Source: Hyperoplus lanceolatus
Lineage: Eukaryota > Chordata > Actinopteri > Uranoscopiformes > Ammodytidae
Direction of reading: 5' to 3'
Assembly (NCBI GenBank): GCA_026929865.2
Contig: CM049400.1
Span: 14,603,001-14,667,000 of the forward strand
DNA length: 64,000 nucleotides
A model generated the notes under the pieces. That model searched no databases and was not told where the DNA came from. It worked only from the letters and a program-made list of their open reading frames with translations. A program made the translations under genes and the position numbers. Shown one piece after another: positions 55,622 to 64,000 of this stretch. Numbering within the stretch: the stretch's first letter is position 1; every line of letters starts with the position of its first letter.

Positions 55622-55787
55622 GTAAAAAGACTTGAGTCACTTGACACTATGTGAGTGGACATAAACAATCTTTACACTGTATAACTTTGGATCTGATCCA
55701 TAAAAAATATAATTTGGTCGTTTAATTGCTAATGTTAAAGTAGCTGCTAGGCCACATGTGTCAAACTCCAGGGCTAAATCTTTTTTT

Positions 55788-55975
55788 TTTTTTTTAGATA
55801 TTTTTTTGGCATATTTTATGCTTTATTGACAGTGCAGAGAGACAGAGGTGAAATGGGGCAGAGAGGGGAGTGACATGCAGAGAACGACCGCGGGTGGGAA
55901 TCGAACCCGGGTCTGCTGCTGGGCCCGGCCCTGGAGGGGGACGCCTTACCAACTGAGCTAAAGGCGCCCCCTCTC
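55788..55975 (-). mobile_element. tRNA-derived SINE
   Basis: On the minus strand TTTAGCTCAGTTGGTAAGG (A-box) and GGGTTCGATTCCC (B-box) form an almost intact tRNA head. It is followed by CTGCATGTCACTCCCCTC, AATAAAGCATAAAATATGCC and an A-tail (T-run at 55780-55796). A repeated CCAGGGC(T/C)AAATCT on both sides is the insertion-site duplication. Confidence 0.85.
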
Positions 55976-56664
55976 CAGGGCCAAATCTGGCCCCTTTCAA
56001 TCTTTTATGAATTGATGAACTTGAATTGATGAAAAGATGTCAGTTTTCTGAGGGCTGTAAATAGACCAATCTATGTTGCTAAATAGCATGCTAATATTGA
56101 TCACTGATTGTGTCAAGTGTCTAAGGATGAATGCTAACATTATCTGGTTTCTTATGTTTGCCTTAAGTTACAGTTTAGCCCACCCTTTTCCTTTCCAATG
56201 TTGGCTTTGCATTTCATTACCAATGTAAAGTGTCATAAATAGTTAACACTGGTGTGAGGGAATTTTGGGTCTTTAGTTGTAATATTAATGGGAAAGATTA
56301 ATAGGTCATATATGCCTATCTTGTGTGTCTGTCTCTCAGACTCTAGGTCAGCCTTGGAGCCTGTTAGGAGACACTTAGGTCAGTTGTATAGATAAAGTCT
56401 AATCTCCTTAGACTCCAGAATGTTATGGTTCACTGTGTTCAGCTCTGAACCAAAACATTGGTACGCTTGGTGCCCAAGCCGGGGAGGTGGTAGAGATAGC
56501 GCAAGGTTAAAACACAGCTCTAAGCATGAGTTTGTCAGAATTGAAGTGCAAGTCACGAGAGTTGCAGTCCGGTTCTCCTTGGCCAAGTCTGTAATAAATA
56601 TTGCTTCATAATTCATCCAAGTCTCCTGAAATATTCTTCCACCTGAGTTGACCTCCAACCTTAA

Positions 56665-57256
56665 AGAGGACCTATGATGCTTTTTGACTTTTATGACCTA
56701 TAAACGTTGTTATGATGATTCATAGTCATGCTTAACCATACTAAATTATCAAATAATGACTTACATGCATTTTGACGTATTCCCTGCTGACCGTCTGGGG
56801 TGTCTGCGCAGACCCACTAAACACAGTCGAGAAGTTACGTGTTCAAAGCGGTCTAGCCTTTCATAATTTGTGACGTCGCATAAAAATGTGTGACGTCACC
56901 ACGCGGATGTTTCCATGTATGGTAATGCTGTCACTTCCCTGTTCGCGCCTGCCTCACGCCCTTATAGGTCCATGCTCGCGCTTCCCGCCACTGAAAGTGT
57001 TCCGGAAGGAAGTTAACCAATCACAACTGAGTGGGGTTTGCAGGAGGGGGGAGGGCAGCGGAGATGGCCGAAGCACAGGCGGAGATGGCCGAAGCACACA
57101 CACTCAAGTGTTGACAGGACGTGCTGGATCGCCAAAATAAGAGAAAGAGCTTCCCGAAAATCTACATAGTTTTTTGTGATGTGATTCATGTCAGGTTGCT
57201 CTATAGCAGTGTAAAACAAGAAATTAAGACCAGAAAAGTAGTATAATAGGTCCTCT
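56665..57256. mobile_element. TTAA-flanked miniature element (AGAGGACCTAT ends)
   Basis: TTAA at 56661-56664 and 57257-57260. Ends AGAGGACCTATGATG and (reverse complement) AGAGGACCTATTATA. A GGCGGAGATGGCCGAAGCAC tandem pair lies near 57058-57100. Non-coding. Confidence 0.8.
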
Positions 57257-57604
57257 TTAACAGAACTTCCATCACAACTGGTGCTGTGTCATGATTCCTA
57301 AAAAAAAAAATTCAAACCATGAAATGAAGTGTTTGACGCTCAAACATTTCTGGGGGAGCACCCCTTTACCCCCCACCTATAATTTGTCCCCCCAAATGTT
57401 GAAACTAAACCTAGCCTATGTACAGTATGAAGGCTATATACAATATAGTTATAGATATGTTGTTTTTACTTCTTGGACTATATAGAAAGCATGTCAGTAA
57501 ACTACATGGCTGGCCCGGAGTGTGATTCTCATTTCTTTGAGTGGCCCTTTGTGAAAATGAGTTTGACACTCATGTGCTAGACTATAATTGCATGGTTTAC
57601 CTAG

Positions 57605-58013
<409 letters not shown>

Positions 58014-58112
58014 TGATTGATAACATTCTTCCGTGCACATTATTGAGAATATACCAACATGACATTAGATTTCTCTAAATTGCCGCAATGGAACCCACAT
58101 TTCTGTCCTCAG

Positions 58113-58205
58113 ATGATCGCCAACATGTCTGGCTGTAGCCTCGAAAGCACGGAGAAGATGGCTGACTGTATGAGAAACCTTGATTTAGAAACTATTTTGA
58201 CGGAG
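58113..58205 (+). pseudogene. carboxylesterase exon 7
   Basis: MIANMSGCSLESTEKMADCM, then RNLDLETILTE, 31 codons. Keeps the two cysteines expected in this region. Open. Confidence 0.85.
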
Positions 58206-58305
58206 GTGAGCGATTGTATGCAAAAATGGCTTAATTTCTGCAAGGTGTCTGGGTTTTTATGGCATATTTTTCTCAACTTGTTCTTTTACACATTTTGTTC
58301 TCCAG

Positions 58306-58448
58306 AATGTACAAATACTTTCTGCTATAAACGTTGATGGACACTTTCTGACAAAACCTGTGCCTGAGCTGTACCAGAAACATGAACTTTTCAACCTACC
58401 CTTCATGACTGGCGTTAATAATGATGAAGGGGCTGGTCAGTTCTTAAT
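58306..58448 (+). pseudogene. carboxylesterase exon 8 (acid residue)
   Basis: INVDGHFLTKPVPELYQKHE, then PFMTGVNNDEGAG, with the catalytic Glu in NNDE. The donor is AAT/GTAAGT, phase 2, which does not fit the next exon. Confidence 0.85.
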
Positions 58449-58565
58449 GTAAGTATATTGGCTAATTTGCTACTTAAATGTACACGATTGAAAAGCTTTG
58501 CAGGTGGGGCCTTGAAGAAATGTTGTCTTTGTTTTTGCATGTTGTGCTTTTCTGACTTTCCTTAG

Positions 58566-58643
58566 CACATTAATCCTCCAAACTGGACCAAGGGAATGGA
58601 TAGGGAGCAGGTTGTGGCCATCATGTCCACGTTTGCCACTAAT
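58566..58643 (+). pseudogene. carboxylesterase exon 9
   Basis: NPPNWTKGMDREQVVAIMST matches the family only if entered in phase 0, whereas the preceding exon ends in phase 2. This suggests a further frameshift or a lost splice site. Confidence 0.75.
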
Positions 58644-58731
58644 GTAAGACTGACGCTGCAAGAAATTACCATATTGCTTTGTTTCATAATGCTCCAGACG
58701 CTCTGATGGATGTGTTGCACATTTTCTTCAG

Positions 58732-58879
58732 CTCGATGCTGCTATCAGCCTAAATGTAATGGTCGATGAATATATTGGAAGCGGTGAAGATCGTGTGAAA
58801 AACAGAGATGGCTACACAGAGGCAGTTGGAGATATAATGTTCAATATTCCAGCCATTGTGACTTCTAATGCCCACAGAG
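58732..58879 (+). pseudogene. carboxylesterase exon 10
   Basis: NVMVDEYIGSGEDRVKNRDG, then IMFNIPAIVTSNAHR, open; phase 0 in, phase 1 out. Confidence 0.88.
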
Positions 58880-58991
58880 GTATGCCATCTACAGAAGAAA
58901 ATGCAAATGTATACATGTACCATTATTCCAAATTTACTGTCAAACAAATGTCTGTCACCAAGATATATCACACCCACGTGTCTACTACTAG

Positions 58992-59141
58992 ATGCAGGTG
59001 CTCCCGTGTACCTCTACCAGTACCAGCACGCTCCCAAATTCCTGCAGGAAAAAAGACCAAGCTTTGTTGGTAGTGACCATGGAGATTAAATATTTGCAGT
59101 GTTTGGATTCTGCTTTACAACTACCTATGTTTCATTAGGCG
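58992..59141 (+). pseudogene. carboxylesterase exon 11 (catalytic His; nonsense codon)
   Basis: DAGAPVYLYQYQHAPKFLQE, then RPSFVGSDHGD, then TAA at 59087-59089 where the family has Glu. A single G-to-T change of GAA would explain it. The frame continues IFAVFGFCFTTTYVSLGG. Confidence 0.9.
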
Positions 59142-59259
59142 GTGAGTGCGGTATAAACATATTTATATTTCAATAGACCACTAGGGATCTGGATTTTTCC
59201 ATGGGTTGGGTTCCATAGTAAGTGTTTGACCAGATTACGGTTGCACATCTTTTTTTCAG

Positions 59260-59332
59260 ATCTATGCACAAAAGAGGAGGAACAGTTGGGCCAAACCATG
59301 ATGAGCTACTGGGGCAACTTTTCTCGCACCGG
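59260..59332 (+). pseudogene. carboxylesterase exon 12
   Basis: LCTKEEEQLGQTMMSYWGNF, then SRTG, a typical penultimate CES exon. The donor GG/GTAGGA leads into a 53-nt intron made mostly of TG repeats. Confidence 0.88.
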
Positions 59333-59346
59333 GTAGGAGTTTCTCA

Positions 59347-59373
59347 TGTGTGTGTGTGTGTGTGTGTGTGTGT
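59347..59373. repeat. (TG)n inside a 53-nt intron
   Basis: TG dinucleotides make up most of the intron 59333-59385 between the last two carboxylesterase exons. Confidence 0.9.
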
Positions 59374-59385
59374 TTGTGTTTGTAG

Positions 59386-59554
59386 GTCTCCTAACGGGGA
59401 CGGCCTTGCCCACTGGAAAAAGTATGGAGTGGATGAAGATTACTTGGAAATTCACCTAAAGGAGCAGTTACCTAGGAAGCACCTGAAGAAGGACCGGTTT
59501 GTCTTCATCACTCAGACCATCCCAGAGAAGATCAAGCATCTGAAAGAGAACTAA
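59386..59554 (+). pseudogene. carboxylesterase exon 13 and stop
   Basis: SPNGDGLAHWKKYGVDEDYL, then KKDRFVFITQTIPEKIKHLK, EN and TAA. It is the final CES exon and is open. Confidence 0.9.
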
Positions 59555-60179
59555 TGCGATAACAATAGTAATGATTTACCAAATTAAGAGCATTTTTTTA
59601 AACCTATACAGAGCAGCATACATTTTATGGAATTTTGATAGATTCTTTATGAAATTTATCTTCATTGAATTTACAAAGGTTTTTGATTTTAGCTTTTATT
59701 TATCTCGAACAATCAACAATATTTAAAGAAAAAAAAGATAAAAACAAACATAGATAAAACATCCAATTATATCAAAGAACAAAAATGCATTTTCATTGCA
59801 GGTTATACAAAAACCTACATAACAATACAAATTCATAGAACAGCATACAACAATCAACGACAATACACTTTGACTTCATTCCATTTAATTTTTTTAAGGT
59901 GTCTTCTATATAGGGATATAACTGTTTTCTTGTATCTATTTTTGAACTGTAAAATATTAGGCTATTTATTTATTTATTTATTTATTATTCTTTCGGACAA
60001 TTCCACACAATACACAATTTTCTCTTGCAAATATTCATACATCATACTTTGTGTTGTCCGAAGGGAGACGGAAGAAGCCAAAGGCTTATCAGGTCCCGCC
60101 CCCATTTTCATCAAATTCGGATTCAGATACACAGTTACTGTTACAGAAAATAAAAATAAAACAAAAAACATTTTTTTTT

Positions 60180-60188
60180 TATATATAG

Positions 60189-60267
<79 letters not shown>

Positions 60268-60318
60268 CATACATACATACATACATACATACATACATAC
60301 ATACATACATACATACAT

Positions 60319-60361
<43 letters not shown>

Positions 60362-60422
60362 TACATACACATACACACACATACACATACACATCCATTT
60401 TTTTTTTTTTTTTTTTTTTTTT
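60180..60422. repeat. compound (AT)n-(CATA)n-(CA)n-(TA)n microsatellite and T-run
   Basis: AT repeats at 60190-60262, CATA repeats at 60263-60319, a short CA stretch, TA again at 60328-60355, mixed ACACAT, and T24 at 60399-60422. It lies in the LINE 3' UTR and explains the tyrosine/isoleucine-type open frames there. Confidence 0.9.
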
Positions 60423-60670
60423 AAGAATCTGCAGTCCAATACACTATCAATTTTAATGTAATTGCTTCAGCTTTTAAGATCAGTTCAGCACAGTTCAGTT
60501 TCTCTGTGACAATGCCAAGTGTATAAAGTGTGAAGTGGCCTTGTATTTGGCCTGTTCCATTTCTTAACTGGTAGTCAAAACACTTCTGCAAAAGTATTCA
60601 AAAACAAGTCTGACTGCTGGCCTGTATTATTCTTTACAATATTGATATGTAAGTGACATTGACATTGTGC

Positions 60671-61234
60671 TCAGGTTATTAGTCTGTAATTTTCAATAAT
60701 TTTTGAAACATAATTTGCTTTGAAATTGCGCAAACTGCAACTCCCTGTGACAACTTCATCAAGTCCATTCCACAGCTTAATACCCTTTACAGAAATCGAA
60801 AAGGATTTAAGTGTGGTCCGTATATTTTTCTCAGTGAATTTATCTTTTCTTCTTAAATCATGCAAAACTTCTCTGTCTTCAAACATTACTTGTAAACTGT
60901 TAGGAAGGCTTTTTTTTGAAGCCTTGTAAATAATTTGTACTGTGTGGTAATTTACCACATCATGTAATTTGAGAATTCTACCTTCAATAAAAAAGTTATT
61001 AGTGTGTGCCCTGTAATTGGCTTGGTAAATAATTCGTATTGCTTTCTTTTGAAGAATCACCAACGGGTGCAATGTACCTTTGTAAGTGTTTCCCCATATT
61101 TCAGCACAGTAATGCAGATGTGGGGAAACTAAACTCCAGTATAATACAAGTAAGGCCTTTTGATTGAAACAATGTTGTGCTTTCCAAAGTATAGAAATAC
61201 TCCTGGCTATTTTGCCCCTGAGATGGCTAACTTG
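60671..61234 (-). pseudogene. LINE reverse transcriptase C-terminal part
   Basis: Continues the RT frame after the nested element: KIARSISILWKAQHCFNQKA, then HPLVILQKKAIRIIYQANYR, NFFIEGRILKLHDVVNYHTV and SISVKGIKLWNGLDEVVTGS before the stop. It is a typical fish LINE C-terminus and open throughout. Confidence 0.85.
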
Positions 61235-61608
61235 TAGCCTGGTGCTACCAGACCATCGTACTTCATTTCATTTGTACAGAAGGTCTGGCAGTGCTTTAAT
61301 TGGCAAACGTTCACTCATGGAGGCGGGTGACTGTTAAAGTTTAAAACTATTGGATCTGCCCAGTGCCACTCTGGATTAGCCAACCAATCGCATAACGTTT
61401 GGTCGTCACGTGTGTCATGAGCCGGCTTCTGGCAACTGAAACTGGAGCGCGACTTCGACGTCATCGTTCTCAGCCACTCGCTCTGTTCGCTGATTGGACC
61501 GGCTGTCGAATCTCCAGCAAAACTGGGAAATGGGCTGTACACCCAGACTGACTACTGAAGGGAAAATAAAATTTGGCCGGAAGTAGGCGGGCGGGCGGAG
61601 CCAGGCTA
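61235..61608. mobile_element. 374-bp inverted-repeat element inserted in the LINE
   Basis: TAGCCTGG at one end and CCAGGCTA at the other, bracketed by the 9-bp direct repeat GCTAACTTG (61226-61234, 61609-61617). Deleting it with one repeat rejoins the LINE frame as QVS. An 8-9 bp duplication suggests a hAT- or MULE-type miniature transposon. It carries no protein. Confidence 0.85.
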
Positions 61609-62415
61609 GCTAACTTGTGGTTTCCAGCTTAATTTATCGTCAATTATTACCCCTAGGACTTTGTGTTGCTTGACCCTTTGAATTTCAATCCCATTTACCT
61701 TGATTTTTACAGCGACATCTGATGCTCTCCTGCCAAACATCATGAATTTAGTTTTTTCTAAATTTAGTGATAACTTATTTCGGTTTAACCACTCATGTAA
61801 CTTAGTCAATTCAATGTTTACGATCTCAACCATATTATTCAGATCTTTCCCCGAATAGAAGATGTTTGTGTCGTCAGCAAATAAAATTAACCTTAAGACT
61901 TTTGACACTTTACATATGTAATTTATATAAAGCAGGAATAATTTCGGCCCCAAGATTGACCCCTGAGGGACCCCACAAACAATATCTAAGCATGTCGATG
62001 TGAACTCCCCTAATTTCACAAATTGTTTCCTGTCATGTAAATAACTTCTGACCCAGTCATGTGCCAAACCTCGAATGCCATAATTCTCCAGTTTATTAAG
62101 AAGGATGTCATGATTAATAGTGTCGAATGCTTTTTTGAGGTCTAAGAAAATTCCTATAGAGTACAATTTGTGATCAATAGCATTACTAATAATTTCTACC
62201 GATTCAGCCAAGGCCAGTGCGGTGGAATGATTCTTTCTAAAGCCGAATTGACTGTCATACAGAAGTTGATGTTTAGTAATGAATTCATCAAGTCTATTGC
62301 TGAATAACTTTTCCAGAATTTTAGAAAATTGTGTTAAACGTGAGACTGGTCTATATTTAGTAAATGAATGTTCATCACCATTCTTATGTAATGGTATAAC
62401 CTTAGCTACTTTCAT
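61606..62415 (-). pseudogene. LINE reverse transcriptase core
   Basis: About 270 residues: KVAKVIPLHKNGDE, YRPVSRLTQFSKILEKLFSN, SQFGFRKNHSTALAL, IFLDLKKAFDTINHDILLNK, GVPQGSILGPKLFLLYIN and LILFADDTNIFYSGKDL. Both RT Asp motifs (F-x-D-x-x-K-A-F-D and F-A-D-D) are intact. Y-x-x-D-x-x-type thumb features follow. It is cut at the 3' side by the nested element at 61235-61608. Confidence 0.9.
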
Positions 62416-62445
62416 GTTAGAAGGAAAAATGACTGTTTGAAAAGA

Positions 62446-63247
62446 TTAAAGGTTAAAAAGGTGTGTTAGGGGTTTAATAATAGTTTCTTGCACTGATTTG
62501 ATTACTTTCATGTGAAACCCTAGCGCGTCTCTAGAGGTCTTTGTTTTCATTCCAAGCAATATCTCCCTTATCTCGTTGGCCTCGACTGGCTTCAAAAACA
62601 AGGAGTGTTGAAGAGACGCTTCGTTTTCACTAGACTCCCCTACACTATTCCCACAGATCCCTTTTGCTAAATTAGGTCCAATATTAACAAAAAATTCATT
62701 TAGTTTATGTACCGCAGTGTTCATGCATTCAAACTTAACGTTATTTTCATGGAAATACTGAGGACAATTATGTATTCTGCTGTCATTTCTTAACACTGTA
62801 TATACTATGTCCCACAATTTTTTGGGTTGATTTGCATTTGTTTCTAACAACTTACCATAATATTTCTTTTTACAGTCTCTGAGAATGTTATTTAGCTTGT
62901 TACGATAGGTTTTATATTTTAACTCCGCCTTTGGTGTCCTTGCTTTTATGAATCTTTTGTACAATGTATTTTTCTTTTTGCAAGCATTTATCAAGGATTT
63001 AGTTAGCCACTGTTTATCATGTCTTTGCTTTAAGGCCCTTTTTTTTAAGTGGACAATTTTTATCATACAGCCTTTGAAATATCTGCAGGAATAAATCGAA
63101 ACTTGCATAAACATCCTTCCCCTTGTATACAGAGTCCCAATTTTGCGTCAATAAGTCATTTTTCAGTGCTTCTATCCTCTCATCAGTTTCCAACCTTACA
63201 AATATATCGTTCGAAACAGCACAGGAAAAACCAAACAACGAAAACAA
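62446..63247 (-). pseudogene. LINE ORF2, N-terminal part of the RT region
   Basis: RLETDERIEALKNDLLTQNW and LFLQIFQRLYDKNCPLKK (63247-63040), then after a frameshift in the A/K-rich run near 63040 QWLTKSLINACKKKNTLYKR and KKLWDIVYTVL. It ends at a TAA at 62446-62448, and the next segment follows in the same frame. This is the conserved linker ahead of the RT in L2-type elements. Confidence 0.75.
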
Positions 63248-63250
63248 AGA

Positions 63251-63784
63251 TTATTGTCAAAAACTAACAAAAAAGCAACGGGCAGGAGAAACAGAAAAAA
63301 CAAGACAGCGGACACCCCAACAGGAAACAAGCGCAAGGAACAAAGAACCGGGGGTTATCACACACAAGACAGGGTGACAACGAGAGCAGGTGAACACATA
63401 GGGGGGGACACAACAAACAGGAGGGAAACTGACACAGGGGAGGAACAAGACAGACAACAAAAAAAACAGGAAACACGATCACCAAAACAAGACACAACAA
63501 AGACAGCCGACAGTCCCCCCAAAGGTGCTCCAACCAAAAAGAAAAAGTAAACCAAACAGGGTGGGTGGAGGGGAGCCAGGAGGAGGGAACAAAAAAAAAA
63601 AAAGGGGGCAGAGAGGGGTGCGGCGGACAGGGAACGGAGGGGGCAGAAGGAGGGTTCGCCGACCTGGGGGCTCGGGCGCCTGGACGGTGAGGCCGTCCCT
63701 CTGGAGGCCTGCAGCGACGAAGCGAGGACCCCTTCTGGAGGACAGCAAGGGCGGAACCCTTCAGGAGCCGAGGTCACATCCCCT
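63251..63784. other. purine-rich, pyrimidine-depleted stretch of unknown origin
   Basis: The plus strand is strongly A/G/C-rich and T-poor (AAACAGAAAAAACAAGACAG and similar), quite unlike the preceding LINE. On the minus strand this reads as a T/C-rich tail of the kind seen at 3' ends of some fish retroelements, but no family was recognised. A10 and G10 homopolymers are present. Confidence 0.4.
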
Positions 63785-63990
63785 TCTGGAGGGGGGGGGG
63801 GGGGCCCCGGGCGAACAGGGGGCAGGGCCCCTCGGGCGTCAACAGGGGCAGGGCCCCTCGGGCCAACAGGGGGCAGGGCCCCGGGCGCAACAGGGGGCGG
63901 GCCCCGGGCGTCAACAGGGGGCAGGGCCCCTCGGGCGTCAACAGGGGGCGGGCCCCTCGGGGGCGGGGGCCCTCGGGGCAACACGGAGCT
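63785..63990. repeat. GC-rich minisatellite, unit about 25-27 bp
   Basis: About eight imperfect copies of a GGGCAGGGCCCCTCGGGCGT / CAACAGG unit, preceded by a G12 run. It explains the long Pro/Gly/Arg-rich open frame on the minus strand. G-runs spaced this way could form G-quadruplexes. It reaches the window edge, so the array may continue. Confidence 0.85.
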
Positions 63991-64000
63991 GGGCCCTCGG

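Larger units (their letters stand above)
55760..57579. mobile_element. old hAT-like element with two nested insertions (carboxylesterase intron 4)
   Basis: Ends CACATGTGTCAAACTCCAGG and GAGTTTGACACTCATGTG form imperfect inverted repeats like a common fish hAT element whose next motif is GGCCAAATCTGGCCC (present after the SINE). GCTAG on both outer sides may be a decayed target duplication. The SINE and the TTAA element below lie inside it. Confidence 0.6.
59690..63250 (-). mobile_element. 5'-truncated LINE (L2/CR1/Jockey-type) with nested element
   Basis: Read right to left: end of the endonuclease-RT linker (63247), reverse transcriptase, C-terminal domain with stop at 60671, then a long 3' UTR containing a compound microsatellite, and a tail ending GAGATAAATAAAAGC near 59690. 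The endonuclease domain is absent, as in a typical 5'-truncated copy. One stop, one frameshift and one insertion interrupt an otherwise well-preserved frame, so the copy is fairly young. Confidence 0.8.

Noticed and set aside
59870..60439. Open frames rich in Ile/Tyr/His (184 and 134 codons)
   Set aside because: Produced by the AT and CATA microsatellites in the LINE 3' UTR.
61606..62415. 269-codon reverse transcriptase frame as a possible host gene
   Set aside because: It belongs to a truncated LINE with an upstream stop, a frameshift, an inserted element and a LINE-type 3' UTR.
63358..63984. 208-codon Pro/Arg/Gly-rich frame on the minus strand
   Set aside because: The Pro-rich half is a translation of the GC-rich minisatellite and the rest of a T/C-rich tract. 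There is no recognised domain and no splice signals.

Overview
The window is vertebrate nuclear DNA, almost certainly from a teleost fish and probably a percomorph. It holds split genes with GT-AG introns, no operons, dense (CA)n/(TG)n microsatellites, and many fish-type mobile elements: hAT and TTAA-target DNA transposons, tRNA-derived SINEs and L2/CR1-like LINEs. Nearly all short open reading frames here are noise or microsatellite translation. Two protein-coding loci can be reconstructed.

(1) Positions 6579-50285, minus strand: banp (BTG3-associated nuclear protein, SMAR1, BEND1). Twelve coding exons join in frame to a 509-residue protein with an acidic N-terminus, a KKKRK nuclear localisation signal, a coiled coil, a BEN domain and a Q/V-rich C-terminal region. 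A non-coding first exon probably lies near 52005-52060. It sits beside a 9-of-10 match to TCTCGCGAGA, the element BANP itself binds. Intron 10 is about 23.5 kb and mostly transposons. Exons 7, 8 and 9 are bordered by long dinucleotide repeats, and intron 9 has a GC donor.

(2) Positions about 54403-59554, plus strand, head-to-head with banp: a carboxylesterase (CES2-like) locus. Twelve exons keep good splice sites and the catalytic Ser, Glu and His, but the frame is broken by two nonsense codons and at least two frameshifts. One frameshift lies in a perfect hairpin at a splice donor. I call it a recent pseudogene.

Region by region: 1-5660 holds no recognisable gene; 5660-6578 is probably banp 3' UTR; 6579-52060 is banp with repeat-filled introns; 52060-54950 is an intergenic spacer with a tRNA-Arg-like pseudogene and an internally deleted hAT; 54953-59554 is the carboxylesterase pseudogene with nested transposons in intron 4; about 59690-63250 is a minus-strand, 5'-truncated LINE interrupted by a small inverted-repeat element; 63250-64000 is purine-rich and then GC-rich minisatellite DNA of unknown origin.

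The transposon record is legible. Many insertions keep exact target-site duplications (8 bp for hAT, TTAA, TA), and removing some of them computationally restores an older element's reading frame, so relative ages can be read.
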